Part shown: positions 52,194 through 60,869 of the stretch, piece by piece
How the letters are laid out: every line of letters begins with the position of its first letter
Numbering within the stretch: the first letter of the stretch is position 1
Assembly (NCBI GenBank): GCA_000828075.3
Contig: JXCB02000006.1
Span: forward strand, 2,534-66,533
Direction: 5' to 3'
Length of the DNA stretch: 64,000 nt
DNA from: Tolypothrix campylonemoides VB511288
Lineage (GTDB): Bacteria; Cyanobacteriota; Cyanobacteriia; Cyanobacteriales; Nostocaceae
The notes under the pieces: generated by a model
Told to the model about the DNA's origin: nothing
What the model saw: the letters and a program-made list of their open reading frames with translations, nothing else
Database searches by the model: none
Made by a program: the position numbers and the translations under genes

Positions 52194-52418
52194 ATGACAC
52201 AGCTAAATTATCACTCGATGAGTAGGGCAGAACTTCGCGCTTACATACTTGAACATCGAGATGATGAACAAGCTTTTCATGCTTACATGGAGAAGCTGAA
52301 AACTGAACCTGTTTTGGCAAATGGAACTATGGCAGATCTTGAAGACTCTGCTCGTTTTTCGGAACTTCTTGAGAGAGTTCAAAAGACAAAGCAGGAACGT
52401 AGACGTTCTGATTTTTAG
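52194..52418 (+). CDS. DUF6887-like small protein
   Basis: The 74-aa product (MTQLNYHSMSRAELRAYILE, then HRDDEQAFHAYMEKLKTEP) has the opening typical of a small cyanobacterial family I believe is DUF6887: SMSRAELRAYILEHRDD-x-x-AF. The C-terminal part is basic. Such genes often lie next to toxin or conflict genes; here it follows hicBA by 43 bp and is convergent with the NACHT gene. No function is known. Confidence 0.6.
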   Translation: MTQLNYHSMSRAELRAYILEHRDDEQAFHAYMEKLKTEPVLANGTMADLEDSARFSELLERVQKTKQERRRSDF

Positions 52419-52450
52419 CGATCGCGCTTTCTTTTCCATAGGCGATCGCC

Positions 52451-54967
52451 TCACCTGTGCCGCTTTTCAATCTCCGCCATAGGCAACAGCAACGTATCTT
52501 CAATTTCCTGTCTGACTTTCCGGCTGATATAACAATCGCTATTCAGACAATCCACAAGCAGCTTATTGGTATCGTAATACTGCTGCAATAGTTCCTTTTG
52601 TGTATCGGTGAACTGCCAGTCATGTCCTATGTTGCGATGTTCAATCATCAAGGTTCTTAGTTGCTCAGTCCATGCTTGACCGTTTGCTTTCCACCAAGCT
52701 TTGTATCCCTCGTTATCTTCTTGGCATGGTATTTGAACTTTGAGTTGCAGTAGTAGTCGGTTTAAGTCAAGATTTTCGGTGCAGTCGATAGCAGCATCAA
52801 GACGATGGTTGAGACTACGGTCAAGACAAAGATTCAAAGCAGTATCATCAACATTGGTAATAGTCAAGGCAAAAGTAAGGACAAGCGCATAAACAATCGC
52901 GTAGTCTACAGCCAGTTTTTCTCCAAAGCTTTTGTAATCACCCTTAGGAGTATCATCACCCCTGACGGTATGGGCAAGAACAAGGGCAAAAGTACCTCTG
53001 AGCGAAAGAATAAGGCGACCTTCCTTAGAAACATCGGCAAGGGCATTATCATGAGCAAGAGATGGTGCAAGCGCAAGCGCAAACGCAATTTCAAAATAAT
53101 ACGCCCGGACTACCGCAGGCTTATACTCCACCTCAACTACTCTCACGTTCTCATCCACCCACCCCAAAAAGCGCTGCAAATTTTCATCTCCCGCCAACAA
53201 AGCATCAATCTTTTGCTTGATCAACCACACCAAATCATCAGCCTTTCGCATCATCGCAGCAGTTAGCAAAAACACCTCTCGCCAGCGTTTCTCCGTAATA
53301 TGCTCCACTAAATTTTCCAAAGCAGAATTGGCAACAATTTCCCTAGCAGCGAAATACTCCTGAAATGTCAGGTGAGAAAAGGAATAGATGCCCTTTGCCC
53401 GTTCCACTAGTAGCCCATGCTGCCCTTCAATCGACTTTAAAACGGCTTCGCTGTCCAGTTCCAATTCCTTCGGCTCAGTACTAGCATCTCGTAAATTGCG
53501 GATGAAGTCAGCGATGTATGTCTCAACCATCTTTTGCTTAAAAAAATAGTCCTTCTGCTCAAAAGTGGTCAGGGCAATTTGACTCAGCAAATCTTCCTTG
53601 CGCTGCAAAGACAGGTTTTTATAAACCTGATCCCGCTCAATGTTGCGTTTAGCATCCCATTTTTTCAGCAACACATCCAACCCTTCTTTGTGAAGCTCAG
53701 AACGATTTGCTGGAAAGTTTCCTGCTTCGCCAAACACCAAACAAAGCATGGTCAGCAGCAGAGGATTGGTTGCCAGTTCTTGAATTGGCTTGTTCTGTTC
53801 CAGTTTTTGGATGAAGCGTTCAGCTTTACCGCCCTTAGTCCCCCCAAAGCGGGGGGAAAAATTAAGCTCCCTCCCCGAAGCGGGGAGGGTTGGGGAGGGG
53901 TTCTCTTGCGACCTAAACCAGTTTTGGGCAAAAATGGCGATTTGCTCATTGTCAAAATCTGCCACTTCCACCTCGGTGAACCGTTCAAAGGTGTATTCCT
54001 TGGCAGCAATGCGACAGGTGATCACAAACTGATTAGTGTGAAACTGGTCGGAAATCTCTAAAATTTGCCTTAATACCCGCTTTGTATCTTCTTCCCGGAC
54101 TTCATCCAACCCATCCAGCAACACCAATGCCCGACCTTCCTGCAAAATCCTCTGTATGGGTAACTCTTGTGGGGTGGACATCTTGTCCGCCCTAGTTTTC
54201 GGACGGGCAAGATGCCCATCCCACAAGGAGAGGTAAGTCAACAAATCAGGTTGACCAGGTGTTTCCGCAAAGTCCTTAAGGGTGATAAACAAGGGAACTC
54301 GGTTTGCCTGAAAAAGCCCCTCGATGCATTGCATCGCCAAATACTTCAAAAACGTGGTTTTTCCCGCTCCCGGTTTACCCAACACCATCAGCTTGCTGTA
54401 ACGCTTTACCGCCTCCAGTCCCGGTACTCGCTCCTCACTCACCCTGCTGAGTCCAAACCGCTCAAAGTCCTCCACGTCACAGTTTTGCAACAGTTCCGCG
54501 ATTTCCAGTCGCCTACGTCCCGTGATTTTCTTCAAGATATTGACATTGGTGTAGATACCCCGTTCTCCAGTCAACTCAATAGGCTGGGTCATATCTAGCA
54601 CCCGCATGGTTCCACACCGTTCTTTGATGCTGAGTTTGACCTGTTCGCGGATTTCTTCAACTAGGGTATCGATCGCATTTTCCGAAACATCAGAAGTTAA
54701 GCAACCAGAAGGCTGATACTGTGCGTATCGTTTGCTCAGATACTCCCGCAAGCGGTTTTCTTTAATAGGACCACTGCCACTGATGCTGAATTTCTTGTAT
54801 ATTCCTGTTAGGCAACTACCAAGATTACTGTCGGAGATGTTAAGCGCTTGAGTTATTTGGACTCGACTTTTACCACGACCAAATATTTCCAGAAATACTT
54901 CCTTTTCTCTTTTCGACAATTCGCCATATTCGTTCAGTTGCGTGAGGAAGTCTTCTGGTAACGACAT
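52451..54967 (-). CDS. NACHT NTPase with LuxR-like HTH, two repeat-derived inserts
   Basis: The 838-aa product begins with a LuxR-like helix-turn-helix (LSKREKEVFLEIFGRGKSRV and QITQALNISDSNLGSCLTGI, residues ~17-62). It shares the CGTMRVLDMTQPIEL linker with the NACHT protein at 36447. Walker A GKPGAGKTTFLKYLA (~192), Walker B ALVLLDGLDEV (~277), FVITCRIAAKEYTFERFTEV and the helical LYSFSHLTFQEYF-like segment IYSFSHLTFQEYFAAREIVA follow. The end (LLVDCLNSDCYISRKVRQEI) is the short C-terminal module common to both. Compared with the paralogue there are extra residues at ~248-268 (WDGHLARPKTRADKMSTPQ) and ~355-380 (SPTLPASGRELNFSPRFGG), each encoded by a dispersed repeat. Likely a phage-defence NLR-like protein, if the inserts do not spoil it. 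Confidence 0.87.
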   Translation of the reverse strand: MSLPEDFLTQLNEYGELSKREKEVFLEIFGRGKSRVQITQALNISDSNLGSCLTGIYKKFSISGSGPIKENRLREYLSKRYAQYQPSGCLTSDVSENAIDTLVEEIREQVKLSIKERCGTMRVLDMTQPIELTGERGIYTNVNILKKITGRRRLEIAELLQNCDVEDFERFGLSRVSEERVPGLEAVKRYSKLMVLGKPGAGKTTFLKYLAMQCIEGLFQANRVPLFITLKDFAETPGQPDLLTYLSLWDGHLARPKTRADKMSTPQELPIQRILQEGRALVLLDGLDEVREEDTKRVLRQILEISDQFHTNQFVITCRIAAKEYTFERFTEVEVADFDNEQIAIFAQNWFRSQENPSPTLPASGRELNFSPRFGGTKGGKAERFIQKLEQNKPIQELATNPLLLTMLCLVFGEAGNFPANRSELHKEGLDVLLKKWDAKRNIERDQVYKNLSLQRKEDLLSQIALTTFEQKDYFFKQKMVETYIADFIRNLRDASTEPKELELDSEAVLKSIEGQHGLLVERAKGIYSFSHLTFQEYFAAREIVANSALENLVEHITEKRWREVFLLTAAMMRKADDLVWLIKQKIDALLAGDENLQRFLGWVDENVRVVEVEYKPAVVRAYYFEIAFALALAPSLAHDNALADVSKEGRLILSLRGTFALVLAHTVRGDDTPKGDYKSFGEKLAVDYAIVYALVLTFALTITNVDDTALNLCLDRSLNHRLDAAIDCTENLDLNRLLLQLKVQIPCQEDNEGYKAWWKANGQAWTEQLRTLMIEHRNIGHDWQFTDTQKELLQQYYDTNKLLVDCLNSDCYISRKVRQEIEDTLLLPMAEIEKRHR
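53829..53904. repeat. Repeat insertion 1 in the NACHT gene
   Basis: About 76 bp with paired palindromes (cccccaaagcggggggaaaa, then cctccccgaagcggggaggg), a typical intergenic repeat of filamentous cyanobacteria. It is read in frame on the minus strand and adds about 25 aa just after the NACHT core. Confidence 0.85.
54166..54227. repeat. Repeat insertion 2 in the NACHT gene
   Basis: A 62-bp near-perfect palindrome with ends cttgtgggg and cccacaag. The arms of about 27 bp differ at only a few positions. Related units are found at 12750-12866 and 39032-39062 outside genes. It is in frame and adds about 20 aa between Walker A and Walker B. Confidence 0.87.
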
Positions 54968-55030
54968 ATACCTTATCTAAAATCGCCTCAAAGTTCAGTT
55001 TAGCTAAGTTTTATGGCAATTTCACCCTCA

Positions 55031-55070
55031 GTCAAGATAAGTCAAACTAAGTCAGTGCAAGTCAAATAAA
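55031..55070. promoter_or_regulatory. Four 10-bp direct repeats (gtcaagataa type), upstream of NACHT gene
   Basis: gtcaagataa, gtcaaactaa, gtcagtgcaa and gtcaaataaa follow without gaps from 55031 to 55070; each begins gtca and ends aa or aaa. The period equals one helical turn, so a protein could bind all four on one face. They lie 64 bp ahead of the NACHT start at 54967 and 57 bp ahead of the small gene at 55127, between divergent starts. Confidence 0.55.
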
Positions 55071-55126
55071 TAACTACAAAAGAAAATTGCGACAGTGAAC
55101 TCAGTCAAGTTACTGAGGCGATCGCA

Positions 55127-55345
55127 ATGCTGGAAATAATCATTAATAAATCTGTTGAAATTATTCTTGGTCTGCTACTAGAGAAGTTTTGGGAATGGGT
55201 GCTAAAAGAGCGCAACCTCAAACGCCTCAACCTCTTGCTGAAAAAGCAGATTCTCTTCATCTACTTCCATTGGGTTTTGCTCAAAACACCGCTAAAATCT
55301 TTACCTGAGCAACCACAACAGCATGATACTCAAACAGGTGGATAA
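55127..55345 (+). CDS. Small hydrophobic hypothetical protein, 72 aa
   Basis: The ATG at 55127 opens MLEIIINKSVEIILGLLLEK and then FWEWVLKERNLKRLNLLLKK, ending in a polar Gln-rich tail. The first 25 residues form a hydrophobic or amphipathic helix, followed by a very basic stretch. It is divergent from the NACHT gene and shares its upstream region. It may be a truncated N-terminal part of a larger protein, as such openings occur in bigger cyanobacterial proteins. Confidence is moderate only. Confidence 0.45.
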   Translation: MLEIIINKSVEIILGLLLEKFWEWVLKERNLKRLNLLLKKQILFIYFHWVLLKTPLKSLPEQPQQHDTQTGG

Positions 55346-55773
55346 TATTGCAAAAGGGAGAGATAGCAAGGGGCTAAAGCTGTTTTTCTTGTGGATGGGC
55401 GTCTCACCCCTTTTACACTGTCCAATCCACAACAGCAATATTGTATGAAAGCCGGAGTCTAGAACAAGAGTCACTCTTTTCCAAGTAATTTTACTTAAAA
55501 TTGGCTACCTGACTTACTGCTACAAAAATCGTAACCTTTATCGCCTGTGTGTTGTTCTAAAATTCTACGAGCCATGATTTAATTAGCTTGTCATTATTTC
55601 TGGCAAACAGGAGCAGCATTCAACCTCTAAAAAAATAAAGACTAAGTTGAGAAAATTTTAGAGTAAAAAATGTTTCCTCCGTAGGAAGTCAACTTAAGTA
55701 AAAAATGACAAAAATAATACAAGTCTAGCTTTGTATACACTCATCTAGTTTTACTGCATCTCTTCTATGCTGT
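55346..55773. other. Intergenic region before the hybrid kinase
   Basis: AT-rich DNA without a gene. A short gtaaaaaatg motif is doubled at 55662 and 55699, and the last 40 bp should include the promoter of the kinase at 55774. Confidence 0.5.
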
Positions 55774-56871
55774 ATGTCTAAATCTTCTAACTCTGATAAA
55801 ATTCTGGTTGTAGATGATTCTCCTGATAATGTCTTTCTAATTAAAACCATTTTGGAGGAAGAAGGCTACACAGTTAGCACGGCAGAAAATGGCGCTTCAG
55901 CATTGGCACAGATTGAAACATCGGCTTGTGACTTAGTGTTACTAGATCTGATGATGCCAGGTATAGATGGTTATGAAGTTACCAAGCGCATCCGCCAAAA
56001 TATGGCATTGCCATTTATCCCAATTTTGCTCATTACCGCCCATGACTCACCTAACGTTGCTCAAGGATTAGATTTGGGTGCTGACGATTTTATCCGCAAA
56101 CCTGTCACCGTAGATGAATTGCTGGCGCGAGTGCGATCGCTCCTTCGTCTCAAGCATAGTATAGATGAACGCGATGAAATCGCCCGCCAACGGCAAGATT
56201 TTGTCTCTCGCCTCACCCACGACTTACGCACACCCCTAGTCGCAGCGGATCGGATGCTGTTGCTGTTTCAGGAGGGTGCTTTGGGAAATCTGTCAGATCA
56301 AATGCAGGAAGTCATAGAGATTATGGCTCGCAGTAACAGCAACCTGCTGGCTATGGTAAATACCTTGCTAGAAGTTTATCGCTTTGAAGCAGGTCGCAAA
56401 ACCCTGGCGTTTCAACCCGTTAATCTCACCCAGTTACTAGAAGAAGTCTCTGAAGAATTAAGTTCTTTAGCAGCACAAAAGGAACTTGCAGTCAATTTGG
56501 ATTTGGGTGAGGAGTCAGGGATCAGTAAAGTTATGGGCGATCGCCTAGAACTGCATCGGCTATTCACTAATCTTATAGGTAATGCTATCAAATTTACCGA
56601 TACCGGATCAGTGACCATTCGCATTACGCCAGCAACTGCTTCAGATGAATATATTACCGTTGAAGTAGCAGATACAGGTCCAGGTATTCCTCTTGAAGAA
56701 CAAGCAACTTTATTTGAACGATTTCGCCAAGGAAGTCACAAGAGTTCTGGTAGTGGCTTAGGACTGTACCTTTCTCGCCGAATTGTCGAAGCACATCAAG
56801 GCACTATTCTCATGAATTCAGAAGTCGGCAAAGGGAGTGTGTTCACAGTATGTTTGCCTATCAAACAGTAA
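55774..56871 (+). CDS. Hybrid response regulator / histidine kinase
   Basis: The 365-aa product has an N-terminal receiver (KILVVDDSPDNVFLIKTILE, Asp in VLLDLMMPGIDG at about residue 57), then a DHp with the phospho-acceptor His in SRLTHDLRTPLVAADRMLLL (~150). An HATPase domain follows with the N box TNLIGNAIKFTDTG, G1 VADTGPGIP and G2 GSGLGLYLSRRI. There is no membrane segment, so it is cytosolic and takes its signal from an upstream kinase. The cognate partner is not in the window. Its DHp keeps the histidine, unlike the tandem DHp protein at 35563. Confidence 0.93.
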   Translation: MSKSSNSDKILVVDDSPDNVFLIKTILEEEGYTVSTAENGASALAQIETSACDLVLLDLMMPGIDGYEVTKRIRQNMALPFIPILLITAHDSPNVAQGLDLGADDFIRKPVTVDELLARVRSLLRLKHSIDERDEIARQRQDFVSRLTHDLRTPLVAADRMLLLFQEGALGNLSDQMQEVIEIMARSNSNLLAMVNTLLEVYRFEAGRKTLAFQPVNLTQLLEEVSEELSSLAAQKELAVNLDLGEESGISKVMGDRLELHRLFTNLIGNAIKFTDTGSVTIRITPATASDEYITVEVADTGPGIPLEEQATLFERFRQGSHKSSGSGLGLYLSRRIVEAHQGTILMNSEVGKGSVFTVCLPIKQ

Positions 56872-56999
56872 TTATTATCGGTTATTCGAGATTAGTTATA
56901 AATAAGATATGGGCAAACAGCCCACCGTCACCAAAATAGCGCTAAGTACTACACTTCTTGCAAAAGTATGATTAATGGATATTTCAAACCACAGATGGA

Positions 57000-57048
57000 C
57001 ACAGATGCACACAGATAATTAACGAGTGTTAATCTGTGTGCATCTGTG
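57000..57048. repeat. 22-bp stem hairpin (cacagatgcacacag type)
   Basis: Left arm 57000-57023 and right arm 57027-57048 are complementary apart from a 2-base bulge (cacagatgcacacag / ctgtgtgcatctgtg). Known as a dispersed cyanobacterial palindrome. It lies 130 bp after the kinase stop. Confidence 0.75.
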
Positions 57049-57159
57049 GTTTCATTTTCATCCAATTGACTTTTGTAAGAAGTTTAGTGAGTACCGAGTA
57101 TTGAATGAGATAAAGGAAACTAGGGGAAATTCACATCTTCCACCAAGCTTTAAAACCCT

Positions 57160-57320
57160 TCTTTTCTGCCCCCTCCTCGCTTGCGGTGAGACCAGTGCTG
57201 CAGGAGGGTTTCCCTCCGCAGGCAACTGGCGTAAGCGCAAGCGCACGCCTGACGGCGAACGCGTAGCGTGCCGAAGGCATACCCGAAGGGGGAGGGGGTT
57301 GGGGGGTGGGGTGCATTCCG
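57160..57320. repeat. GC-rich compound repeat upstream of the aldehyde dehydrogenase
   Basis: A mosaic of palindromic motifs including tgctgcaggagggtttccct, gcaactggcgtaagcgcaag and gcgaacgcgtagcgtgccga, followed by a polypurine gggggagggggttgggg. The same families occur at 12770, 3060 and 4790. It ends about 90 bp before the gene at 57410. Confidence 0.7.
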
Positions 57321-57409
57321 GTGAGGGAAATTTACTCAGTATTCATAGCTTAGAACTTAGGGCTTAACTGCTGAAGGGTGGGTTAATTTTAGCTAGCAAG
57401 GACAAAAAG

Positions 57410-58789
57410 ATGATTGCTCAAGAATTATCAATTACCGATATCATCCGCAAACAGCGTGATTTTTTTAAGACTGGTCAGACAAAAGACATTCATTTCCGAC
57501 TTGAACAACTGAAAACTTTAAAACAAGTAGTTACTGAAAATAAAGAAGCGATTATCAACGCACTAAAAGCGGATTTGAAGAAACCAGAATTTGAAAGTTA
57601 TGCTACAGAAATTGGAACACTCCTAGAAATTGACCATGCTATCAAACATATCAAAACTTGGACTAAACCTCAGAAAGCACCAGTTTCCCTGCAACTATTT
57701 CCTGGTTCAGCAAAAATTTATCCTGAACCGTTAGGAGTGGTTTTAATTATTGCTCCTTGGAACTATCCATTTCAATTAATTATCTTACCATTACTAGGTG
57801 CCATTGCCGCAGGCAACTGTGCCATTCTCAAACCTTCAGAACTTGCACCCCACACCTCTCGTCTTTTAAGTCAGATGATGGAAAAATATTTCGAGCCAGC
57901 ATATATTGCGGTCATCGAAGGAGGTGTGCAAACAAGTCAACAATTACTAGCAGAAAAATTTGACCATATCTTTTTTACTGGTGGTACAGCTGTAGGCAAA
58001 ATAGTCATGGAAGCAGCTGCCAAAAACCTGACACCTGTCACTTTGGAATTGGGGGGCAAAAGTCCTTGTATCGTAGATTCTGATATTCATCTCGAACACA
58101 CCGCCAGACGCATTACTTGGGGAAAGTTTCTCAACGCTGGACAAACTTGTATCGCACCTGACTATATTTTAGTTGATAAAAAAATTAAACAAAATTTGTT
58201 AAATGAAATTCAAAAACGTCTGCAAGAATTTTATGGAAACAATCCTGCCAAAAGTTCTGATTATGCAAGGATTATCCATCAAAAACATTTTGACAGGTTA
58301 GTTAGTTTCTTGAAAAATGGCGAAATTCGCATTGGCGGAGAAACTAATCCTTCAGACCTTTATATTGCTCCCACAGTGGTTGATAATGTCTCCTTGACAG
58401 ACTCGGTAATGCAAGAAGAAATTTTTGGTCCAATTCTTCCTGTGATTGAATACACAGATATAACAGAAGCGATCGCCCTAATTAACTCTAAACCAAAACC
58501 CTTAGCTTTGTACTTATTTTCTAATAACAAAAACCTGCAACAACGAGTCTTGCAGGAAACTTCATCCGGTGGAGTTTGTATTAACGACACAGTCATGCAG
58601 TATGCTGTTTCATCTTTACCATTTGGCGGTGTGGGTGATAGCGGAATTGGTAAGTATCACGGTAAATTCAGCTTTGACACTTTTTCCCATTACAAAAGTG
58701 TCTTGCATAATCCCTTCTGGCTCGATTTAAAATGGCGATATGCTCCTTACAAAGGTAAGTTGCCTCTACTGAAGCGACTGATTGGTTAG
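57410..58789 (+). CDS. NAD(P)-dependent aldehyde dehydrogenase
   Basis: The 459-aa enzyme of the aldehyde dehydrogenase superfamily (class 3/fatty-aldehyde type) has PLGVVLIIAPWNYPFQLIIL (cofactor site), VTLELGGKSPCIVDSDIHLE with the general-base Glu, and the catalytic Cys in FLNAGQTCIAPDYIL. It oxidises aldehydes to acids; cyanobacterial relatives act on fatty aldehydes and apocarotenals. There is no N-terminal signal, but the C-terminal KGKLPLLKRLIG could contact membrane. The gene is single. Confidence 0.93.
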   Translation: MIAQELSITDIIRKQRDFFKTGQTKDIHFRLEQLKTLKQVVTENKEAIINALKADLKKPEFESYATEIGTLLEIDHAIKHIKTWTKPQKAPVSLQLFPGSAKIYPEPLGVVLIIAPWNYPFQLIILPLLGAIAAGNCAILKPSELAPHTSRLLSQMMEKYFEPAYIAVIEGGVQTSQQLLAEKFDHIFFTGGTAVGKIVMEAAAKNLTPVTLELGGKSPCIVDSDIHLEHTARRITWGKFLNAGQTCIAPDYILVDKKIKQNLLNEIQKRLQEFYGNNPAKSSDYARIIHQKHFDRLVSFLKNGEIRIGGETNPSDLYIAPTVVDNVSLTDSVMQEEIFGPILPVIEYTDITEAIALINSKPKPLALYLFSNNKNLQQRVLQETSSGGVCINDTVMQYAVSSLPFGGVGDSGIGKYHGKFSFDTFSHYKSVLHNPFWLDLKWRYAPYKGKLPLLKRLIG

Positions 58790-58872
58790 AGTAAGTAGGC
58801 TGGTAGGGTGGGAATTGCCCTCCTTACCCTCCATCTATCGGCACTTATTACCAATAGAACAAGTATTTCATT

Positions 58873-59571
58873 ATGAATGATGACTACGTTGTACAGCAAA
58901 AAAAAATTATCCAACAGATGAAGGATAGTATTCACCAAGGGCAAAGTAAATCGAGCATTGTTGAGATGCAAAGTGATTATGAAAACGATGACCAAACTTG
59001 TTTAACATCAGTGGCTTTTACTTCCAAAGATATTGCCAAAATAATATTAGAAAAAATAATTGAACCATTAAAAAGCTCAGACCCTAACCATTTCTATTAT
59101 TCGAGTGAATTACTCCACTTAACTATTAAAAATTTGCGAACTATACATAATCCCTCTCTTTTTAATGAGGAAGATGTAGTTAAAGCTCATCAATTATTTA
59201 ATCAAATAATTCCAACTTTTCAATCGTTCAATTTTAGTTTTGAAGGTTTAATTTTGTTTCCAACGAGTGTTGCTCTGTTAGGGTATTGTAATGATACCCT
59301 CAGAAAATTAGTTCAAACATTAGATTTTGGCTTAAGAGAAATAGGCGTACCAGATAATAAAAAATATATTTCTGATACTATATTTTTTGGAAACATGACC
59401 TTATGTAGATTTACACATGAGCCGAGTTCCTCATTTCAAAATAAAGTCAAAGAATTGGAAAATATTTATATTGGGGAAATGCCTGTTACTGAAATTAGCC
59501 TGATCACATGCAACGCTGTTTGTCATTCCAAAACCAGAAAAGTTATAGGTACTTATAAATTAAGCCAGTAG
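58873..59571 (+). CDS. 2H phosphoesterase-like protein with a missing second His
   Basis: The 232-aa product has a 2H-type (LigT/RNA ligase-like) layout. HLTIKNLR (residues 82-89) is a good first H-x-T motif. The second motif, in FFGNMTLCRFTHE (174-176), has Asn instead of His, so half of the catalytic pair is absent. The C-terminal strand segment VTEISLITCNAVCHSKTRKV fits the fold. The N-terminal ~40 residues are a charged tail. It may be a binding-only member or use another residue. It follows the aldehyde dehydrogenase on the same strand with an 83-bp gap. Confidence 0.65.
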   Translation: MNDDYVVQQKKIIQQMKDSIHQGQSKSSIVEMQSDYENDDQTCLTSVAFTSKDIAKIILEKIIEPLKSSDPNHFYYSSELLHLTIKNLRTIHNPSLFNEEDVVKAHQLFNQIIPTFQSFNFSFEGLILFPTSVALLGYCNDTLRKLVQTLDFGLREIGVPDNKKYISDTIFFGNMTLCRFTHEPSSSFQNKVKELENIYIGEMPVTEISLITCNAVCHSKTRKVIGTYKLSQ

Positions 59572-59620
59572 ATAGAGCATAGCCCCACCTACTTAGTCAA
59601 GTCTAAAACCCAAAACCACC

Positions 59621-59785
59621 AGCCCTTTCAAGGTGGGTAAAAATTTTGGTCAAGGAATTCTCTTTAACCTCTTTACTCTGTGTTCTCTGTGTCTCTGTGG
59701 TTAAATTAATAACTTAATAAACCGCTGAGACGCTCCAGACCACAGAGAGGAAAGAAGAAATTTTACGAGTCACCTTGAAAGGGCT
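59621..59785. mobile_element. 165-bp inverted-repeat element flanked by 12-bp direct repeats
   Basis: The perfect 15-bp terminal inverted repeats are agccctttcaaggtg (59621-59635) and its complement (59771-59785). Directly outside is acccaaaaccac, at 59608-59619 and 59786-59797, identical over 12 bp and lying just at the stop codon of the gene at 59797. The interior contains the ctctgtgtctctgtggtt repeat but no gene. The pattern is that of a non-autonomous mobile element. Confidence 0.75.
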
Positions 59786-59796
59786 ACCCAAAACCA

Positions 59797-60393
59797 CTAA
59801 CTATATCGTTCCTCCGCCCAGGGTTCGCCACGGCGGTGATAGCCATTGCGTTCCCAAAAGCCCGATACCTCGCGTTCTAGAAATTCCAAACCATTAATCC
59901 ACTTGGCACTTTTCCAGGCGTAGAGGTGGGGAACGACAAGCCGCAATGGACCACCATGTTCTGCTGGTAACGGTTCTCCAAAGACTTTAAAAGCAAAGAA
60001 GTTTTCTTCCCGTACAAAGTCTTGCAATGGGAGATTGGTAGTATAGCCACCATAGCAGTGTTCCATAACGTGGACTGCTTTGGGGTCTACCTCAATGAGT
60101 TTCATAAAGTCTGTGACCTTGATCCCAGTCCACTTGACATCAAGTTTCGACCAGCGGGTGACGCAGTGAAAATCTGCTGTGAATTCGTGCTGCGGAAGCG
60201 CCATAAAGTCTGACCAGGTAAAGGTTGCTCCTTTTGCCAAACCCCATACCCGAAACTCCCATTCGTCGATGCTAACTTGCGGAGTCGCACCGTAAGTTAA
60301 TACAGGAAATCCCTTGGTCAAGTACTGACCAGGAGGAACGCGATCGCTCTCTTGGCTTGTAGGCTTTTGAAAAAATTTTCTTACCATAGTCAC
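59797..60393 (-). CDS. Molybdopterin-dependent sulfite-oxidase-like oxidoreductase
   Basis: The 198-aa product is of the sulfite-oxidase catalytic fold (YuiH-like, short form without haem). Motifs are VPPGQYLTKGFPVLTYGATP, the molybdenum-coordinating Cys in FHCVTRWSKLDVKWTG, VHVMEHCYGGYTTNLPLQDF and HGGPLRLVVPHLYAWKSAKW. There is no Tat signal, so it is cytosolic, unlike MsrP. The substrate is unknown. Its 3' end abuts the mobile element. Confidence 0.92.
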   Translation of the reverse strand: MTMVRKFFQKPTSQESDRVPPGQYLTKGFPVLTYGATPQVSIDEWEFRVWGLAKGATFTWSDFMALPQHEFTADFHCVTRWSKLDVKWTGIKVTDFMKLIEVDPKAVHVMEHCYGGYTTNLPLQDFVREENFFAFKVFGEPLPAEHGGPLRLVVPHLYAWKSAKWINGLEFLEREVSGFWERNGYHRRGEPWAEERYS

Positions 60394-60546
60394 AGAAAAA
60401 TAGCTTTTCTGAAGACAATCTAATTTTTATAGGGTTATTTGTTAATCAGTCAGAGGTGATAGTTAGTCATTAGTCAATAGTCATTGAGTCAAAGGACTCT
60501 AGACTTTTGACTATGGACTCAACCCTGAGGACTTTTAACTTAGGAA

Positions 60547-60723
60547 TTATGATTCCTCTTCTTCCTCTTCTTCAGCAGTTGGATAGACAAATGTAGAACG
60601 TCCAGTCAAAATAGACTTGCCCAGAGAAAGAGCTTTCTGCGCTTCAACTGCGGCTTTGTGCCTCCATGTAGCTCGACGTTTGTCTCGTTTAGATTTGGAT
60701 GTTTTCTTCTTTGGAACAGCCAT
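60547..60723 (-). CDS. rpmF: 50S ribosomal protein L32
   Basis: The start is the ATG at 60723 ([20 protein letters not shown]); an upstream frame adds a spurious tail. The 58-aa product is cyanobacterial L32, with an acidic C-terminal run of glutamates (AEEEEEEES) typical for the group. The zinc-binding cysteines seen in some L32 proteins are absent, as in other cyanobacterial forms. It is a single gene, with tandem repeats downstream. Confidence 0.96.
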   Translation of the reverse strand: MAVPKKKTSKSKRDKRRATWRHKAAVEAQKALSLGKSILTGRSTFVYPTAEEEEEEES

Positions 60724-60869
60724 TGTAACGGGTACTGCAAATATAGACAACCTTTTTATTCTAAAGCATACAAACAAATGCAGTGGGTTCTTGGGTAGAA
60801 ATCACTATTTTGCTTGCGTCTGGTGCAGGAGGAGCCAACGGTGCGGGAACATTAGACTTCTTGCATGAA

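Noticed and set aside
57026-57367. 113-aa frame upstream of the aldehyde dehydrogenase
   Set aside because: Made of dispersed GC-rich repeats; composition is not protein-like.
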